A program made the position numbers and the translations under genes. A model generated the notes under the pieces. It worked only from the letters and a program-made list of their open reading frames with translations. It did not search any database and was not told the origin of the DNA. Of a stretch of DNA of 64,000 nucleotides, positions 59,191-64,000 are shown one piece after another. Origin of the DNA: Thysanoteuthis rhombus (taxonomy: Eukaryota > Mollusca > Cephalopoda > Oegopsida > Thysanoteuthidae); NCBI GenBank assembly GCA_963457665.1, contig OY735202.1:53651351-53715350 (forward strand). The letters run 5' to 3'. Numbering within the stretch: the first letter of the stretch is position 1; each line of letters opens with the position of its first letter.

Positions 59191-60628
59191 GTAAGCAATG
59201 CATTTTTTCGTATTTAAAAAAAAATATTGTTGGTTCTCTGGCGAAAACAATTTTGTAAATGTTTTTCTTCGTTCTTACAGTACAGAAATTATTCGTTAAA
59301 TTGAAATGAACGAAATTGTTGTAAAGAAACATTTTTTTTTTTTTTTCAAAGCTTTAACTGAATCTGACCTTAGTTTTTTGGAGACTTTTTTGGTTATCTC
59401 TTTAGGGAAAGCGAGGGAATTGACTTTAAAGTGGGTGATCGATTTACAATGTTTTCACAATGTATAACTGGACACTTATTGGTTGTCGCAGAGCTGGAAA
59501 CTGTTCAATTTTCTCAAACTGGACCCTGACTTTTTGACCGCTTTTTTTTTCCTTCTTTTTTTTTCTTTTTATAACAGCTTGAGCACAATTTTTTGCACAC
59601 TCAGAAAATTGCAAATATGTGGATGAAGTTAAAAAAAACAATTTTACAGGTATCGAACTGACACCGATAAATAATTGGGAAATTAGAAACCTTAACCACT
59701 ATCTCTAACACACTCCTCAGGACTGTATCGGGTATTTGCTAGAGCAGTGGTCACCAACCGCTCTTTTTTTTTTTATGACCATACTAGCCCCAAATATTCC
59801 TGAGACTTAAAATCCTTGGTGCTTCTGACTCGTTTTTGACCAAGATTTGGCTCCTTCCCAAAGGTCATTTGTTTTCCTGTTATCGGCAGCGTCAGCTACT
59901 ACTGCACGTTCTAAAAAGATTTAAAAAAAGAGAAGATGAATACCCAACTTGTATTTTAAGAAGCCTACCGAAACTTACAAAGCTTCTTTATCAAAGTTAA
60001 CGAACCTCGTCAAAACCTCCCTTTTTTTTTCTTCCTATGAACCTTTTAAAAATCCTATGAACCCAGGTTGATGATCTCTGTTCTAGAGTCACGGCGTCTG
60101 GGTAATCTAAAGATAGACTCTAAGTTAGTGTCCAGTATTATTTTGTACCTACATTGATCATCCACTTGACATTAACGCCCCCCTCCCCCCAATTACTTCT
60201 CAAGAAGCGGTAAAAATCTTCAAGAAGCCTAGGTCAGATTCAGTTTGAGCAGTTGATCCATCGGAAAAATGTTTCTGACGAAACTTGATCGAAAAATGGT
60301 CTTACTGCTCACCAATTGGCGGCTTTATTCTCATCGTGAGATCCATTTGTTGCCTCTTGTCAACTATTTTAACAAACAGCCCTTAAATAATTCTAGTTGA
60401 AAAACAGGAAATGAATAAACAAGAATTCGCTGTAGAAATGAATTATATCCTATATTAAAGACATTTTGTAACTGGAAGTGAAACCTAACTTTCCTTATGA
60501 AACCTAATTTGAAGGATTAGAAATTAAATTCAAGTCCTTAATCCATAAGCTTTTTTTATTATTATTCCTCTTATGGTTTTTGAGAGTGGAATTTCATGAA
60601 ATAATCCCTGCTTCCTCCTCCTTTTCAG
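59191..60628 (+). other. ZDHHC6 intron between coding exons 1 and 2
   Basis: GT-AG intron of 1.4 kb carrying a hAT-type MITE (59745-60080) and a poly-C patch (60179-60190). Nothing else is recognised. Confidence 0.9.
59745..60080. mobile_element. hAT-type MITE with 8-bp target duplication
   Basis: Left end CAGTGGTCACCAACC (59745-59759) and right end GGTTGATGATCTCTG (60066-60080) are inverted repeats matching at 12 of 15 positions. They are flanked by TGCTAGAG (59737-59744) and TTCTAGAG (60081-60088), an 8-bp duplication with one mismatch, as hAT transposases produce. The 336-bp interior is non-coding. Confidence 0.8.
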
Positions 60629-60720
60629 AAAAATCCAGAAGACGAACAACAACTCCAGTTCTGCCAGGAATGCAAAGGTTTCAAAGTTCCTCGATCACAC
60701 CACTGCCGGAAGTGTAAAAG
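60629..60720 (+). CDS. ZDHHC6: ZDHHC6 coding exon 2 (residues 97-127)
   Basis: Bounded by CTTTTCAG and GTAAGT. It encodes KNPEDEQQLQFCQECKGFKV followed by PRSHHCRKCK and two bases of Arg127. This is the first half of the DHHC cysteine-rich domain; C108, C111, H121, C122 and C125 are zinc-ligand candidates. Without both splice sites the segment would not be seen as an ORF. Confidence 0.93.
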
Positions 60721-63065
60721 GTAAGTGTTAAGACATTTACAATTTCAGTTACTTTTACTTATTTATCTTTTTAAAGTATCATCATCATTTATATTTTTTG
60801 TATAAGTATGCATTTTACCCAAGAGGGCTTTAAAGAGCAAATTTAAACCTCTCGTACATGACATCAACTGAGTGTAAATATCTGTCATTTAAATTTATCT
60901 GCCTGGGTTCTGGATGATCGGGAAGCTATGTTAATCGCAGTTAGTCTTCCCCATACAACAAAATACAGTTTAAAAGCTTTCTTTTTTTTTTTTTGCTTTA
61001 CTCTAGTCAAGTTGAATAATCTCTCTTGCTGCTCTCTGCAGCCACACTGTAATTGTTGCTATCTTTTTCTCTAAATCCATTTAGTCTGAACAGTTGCTTA
61101 CAGGAGGAGAAAAAAAAACATTCTAGATTTAACAGCTGATATCCTGTAAAACTAAAATTACTGTGTTTTTTCATTTTATTTAGCACAGTTTTGGGGACCC
61201 AAACTGAAACCAGCTCAGAAGTCATCTGAGAGGAAATAAGCTTGTTTATTTCAAGGCATTCTGTACAAGTTAAACTTCTGAACTCTTGTCAATGAATTCT
61301 CTATTTTTAATTTTTATCAATAGTTCAAATCCTTATATGTCCCAATTTACAAAGGTTTTGTGTTTTTAGGATTTGTTTAGTTGTAAAGCATTGGTTTGTG
61401 ATCCATGTGCAGCTGTAGCATCACCTATTTGAAAAAAAAGTCTGATTTTCAATCGATCTAAAGACCATCTGTGTTTGGACATCAGTCTAGGTGCCAATTT
61501 GCGTACAAGCATTTACACTGCAAAAATCTGAGTTTTTTCTAGTTTATTTAGCCTTTATTTCTTTGAGTTTTTGGGGGGTTTTTTTTGTACACTTTTTTTT
61601 TTAAATCAAAAGTTCCTAAGTTTGGTAAGTTAAGGCTTATTGAATAGCTATTCGAGTTATGAAGCTTTGAAACTCCTGTTTATATTAGGGAATGTCAGCA
61701 AACCATAAATTTATAAATTATTCAATGATAAGCTGCAAATGAAAATCAATGTACGACTGTATCGAACCACTGTAGCCATCAAAGATGCTGAAGGGTATTA
61801 TCCTTTTTCATGTGTTTGTGTTCCAGCACTTCCAACCCTACCATCATTTTTTTTTTTTCCTACTGACTTGAAAGTAGGCATCAGTACTCACTAGACCCTT
61901 TCTGAAAATGTCTTTTATTAAAAATTTTTGTAAAAAATCCTTTTGGACCTTTTTTGGGGTTCTACTCTGACTGGTTTAATATCTACATCTAGGTTATTCT
62001 AGATTCTTTTTTTTTTTTTACTCTATTTTAGATGTTTTCTTTGTGGAAAACTCTAGTGATGTCATAAAAAGAATTTATTCAGACCGTATTTAGTCTACAA
62101 TGGACTTATGTTACATGACTTCAAATTTTGCCTCTACAGTTGTTCAATTATTGACTGTGATGGCAAGTTAACATTTCTTTTGTTTGTAAGAAATGACCTC
62201 AGAATAGTCTTGTTTGCTATATTAACTGACCAATGCAGAAAGAACTTATGTTTGAGTACGTCTCATTTAGCTGTCACTATGCTACAAAAATATTTATATT
62301 TATTGAGTGTTTTTACTTCCAGTTGGAAATGCATTTCTAATATAATTCAGTTATTTAGGAATTTATGTGCAATGATATTCTCTTGAATTATTATTGCTCA
62401 AAGTCCAGTTGTTAATTGAAAAAAATGACGTTTGTTTTGAAAATGTTGGCGAAATTCATTTGCACAATTGATAAAATATTTGAAATGGAGATTTATAGAT
62501 TCTAAAAGGATTCAGTATACAGTAATTTTTAGATTTTTTTCAGTCATTATTTATTAACCCCCTGTAAGGATTTTTAACTATGTTGACCAGTTACATTAGG
62601 ATTTTGTGGAACTAAGCAAAATTCAGTTTTATCTTTTAATTGGAAGTGATTAGATATATGCCACTGTTAGTTCTGTAGTCGGTCTACAAAATTATTTTAA
62701 ATAAAGTTTAAATAAAATATAAATAAAGCGCAATTTCATGTATTATAAGAAACAAGTTAATTTTGGTGTTTTATTTTTTCTTTTTAAACCCTTAGATGAA
62801 GAAAAAGTTTGAAATGTATATTTTCTCTTAATGTTTGAAGTAAATCCTTGTATCATCATAGAAAATAAACCTCAGAACAGTAAAAACACATTTTGATAGA
62901 ATACAAGGCTTTTGGTGATTAAATTCTCTTGTTTTTATCTGAAAACTAGTATTGCTTTGTAGATTGCAAAATGGTTTCAGATTGATCACTGCAGCCAAAA
63001 TGAAGATTGGTTTCAAATGTTTGTCAAAATTTAATGATTAATACTTATGGGTTTTATAATTATAG
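60721..63065 (+). other. ZDHHC6 intron between coding exons 2 and 3
   Basis: GT-AG intron of 2.3 kb, phase 2, AT-rich and CpG-poor. I see no transposon or further exon in it; the ORF at 62108-62386 is a chance frame. Confidence 0.9.
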
Positions 63066-63222
63066 GTGTGTGATGAAAATGGATCATCACTGCCCATGGA
63101 TCAACACCTGTTGTGGTTACCTGAACCATGCCAACTTCATTTATTTTCTGTTGTTTGCTCCTTGTGGTTGCATTCATGGTGCTATCATCCTCATTGCTAC
63201 CTCAATTCACACACTCAATGTG
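63066..63222 (+). CDS. ZDHHC6: ZDHHC6 coding exon 3 with the DHHC catalytic motif (residues 127-179)
   Basis: After TTATAG the first G completes Arg127, and the frame reads CVMKMDHHCPWINTCCGYLN. D133-H134-H135-C136 is the DHHC motif, whose Cys carries the acyl intermediate during palmitate transfer to substrate Cys. It continues into the third membrane segment (FIYFLLFAPCGCIHGAIIL) and ends at LNV before GTTAGT. The motif is intact, so the enzyme should be active. Confidence 0.95.
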
Positions 63223-63516
63223 GTTAGTATCTTATTTGATATTTTCACTATTGAAAGTTTTAACTAAAAGTTTGATTAATTTGTGATGAATAGTTTCAAT
63301 GATGTTTCATTTTTGTATGGATGGCTTAGTTAAAATAGATACATGTATCAACCTGATAAAAATGGAATTCGTTTTTAAATGCAAAACTAAAATAGTCAAA
63401 TTAAGAGATGACTAGCTAGAGTTAAGTATAAGTTATTAACTGATAATGTATATAAATGTTGCTTGTTTTAATTTTATTCATAATTCCTCAGTAATGTATT
63501 CTTTTTGTAATTTCAG

Positions 63517-63648
63517 CATTACTTTCGTTTTTATCTTTATGGAGAGCCCATGGTGGAACTAAGCATTCTGGGTTTCATTATTGTTGTTTTCACCATAGGC
63601 CTGGCAGTTGGTGTTGTGATTGCGGTGGGAATGCTGTTTTTTATTCAG
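63517..63648 (+). CDS. ZDHHC6: ZDHHC6 coding exon 4 (residues 180-223, gene continues right)
   Basis: Bounded by TAATTTCAG and GTAACC, phase 0 at both ends. It encodes HYFRFYLYGEPMVELSILGF and the fourth membrane segment IIVVFTIGLAVGVVIAVGML ending FFIQ. Vertebrate relatives have the near-identical LALG..IAVGMLFFIQ here, confirming the exon end. The remaining roughly 190 residues are expected beyond the window. Confidence 0.93.
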
Positions 63649-64000
63649 GTAACCTTTCACCTTTAATCAGCTGAATTTATATGAACTGTGTTGTTGTTGT
63701 ACTCGTTTTTCTTGAGCAACTCATGCTTCATCTAAATGTTGGGAAAAAAGTTGATTAATTAGACTTTTGAAGTTGGTTTGTAGACATTTTGCATGCTTCT
63801 TATCCATTATTACAGTATTAGATTGATGCAATATTTTCCAGAACTCTTTCTTTCATATAAGTCCATAGCATTCTTAATCAGTCATCATAGTCTGGTAAGT
63901 TCATAGTTATGCAAACAAGTGAAAATTCTGCAACCATTGACATTAGGATACTGTTACTAGTATGATTTAACATTGTTTAGTTTTTCATTTGAGATTTAAG
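63649..64000 (+). other. Start of the next ZDHHC6 intron
   Basis: Begins at the donor GTAACC, and no acceptor-exon pair encoding the expected MKI-like continuation is seen before the window ends. Confidence 0.8.

Noticed and set aside
62108-62386. 92-codon ORF in a ZDHHC6 intron
   Set aside because: It lies between two in-phase coding exons, and its sequence does not resemble any part of the enzyme family.
1-64000. CRISPR array, bacterial operon or phage-like system
   Set aside because: Repeats are not spacer-separated identical units, and the gene structure is clearly that of an animal with spliceosomal introns.

Overview
The window reads as AT-rich invertebrate animal genomic DNA: two conserved animal genes split by long introns, and abundant decayed transposons (a Penelope-like element, several Ty3/gypsy relics, RTE-like and CR1-like LINEs, hAT and pogo/Tigger-like DNA elements, short satellite arrays). 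There are no operons, bacterial genes or CRISPR. The element mix fits a mollusc, another lophotrochozoan or a chelicerate, but I cannot name the species from sequence alone.

Only two genes are well supported, and they are transcribed away from each other. On the minus strand is a CRIP-type (cysteine-rich intestinal protein) LIM-domain gene. Its first coding exon is at 26691-26730 and its second at 203-297, separated by a 26.4 kb intron; the rest lies beyond the left edge. On the plus strand is ZDHHC6, a DHHC palmitoyltransferase, with four coding exons from 58903 to 63648 giving the first 223 residues; its C-terminal part lies beyond the right edge. The roughly 32 kb between their start codons shows no convincing gene and is filled with repeats.

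Layout. 203-26730 is the CRIP locus. Its intron holds a pogo/Tigger-like element (6.29-7.00 kb), an RTE-like LINE tail (7.32-7.82 kb), a nearly complete Penelope-like retroelement with 12-bp target duplication and 111-bp inverted ends (8.0-10.2 kb), a ~185-bp tandem repeat (13.6-14.25 kb), a poly-purine/pyrimidine minisatellite (17.2-18.1 kb), gypsy fragments on both strands (18.7-21.2 kb), a CR1-like LINE (21.2-22.5 kb) and a LINE C-terminus with a zinc-finger-like segment (23.6-24.1 kb). 28.6-29.4 kb holds a satellite of ~170-bp monomers in reverse orientation with younger insertions. 29.97-32.3 kb is a scrambled gypsy element with two integrase copies. 33.65-37.33 kb is an old but complete-layout Mag-like gypsy element with both LTRs on the minus strand. 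38.1-39.15 and 44.8-45.3 kb carry two more copies of the satellite element. 42.06-42.39 kb is a probable gypsy LTR. 52.4-57.1 kb carries tandem repeats and a hAT transposase relic. From 58.9 kb on is ZDHHC6, with a hAT-type MITE in its first coding intron.

CpG is visibly sparse from the left edge to about 24.6 kb and again inside ZDHHC6 introns, but dense from about 24.7 to 52 kb. This is the pattern expected of mosaic gene-body methylation. I found no convincing undescribed biological system. The most interesting items are the Penelope-like element with a hammerhead-like core and an embedded tRNA-like segment, and the satellite-bearing element whose two forward copies end in the same non-repetitive flank.
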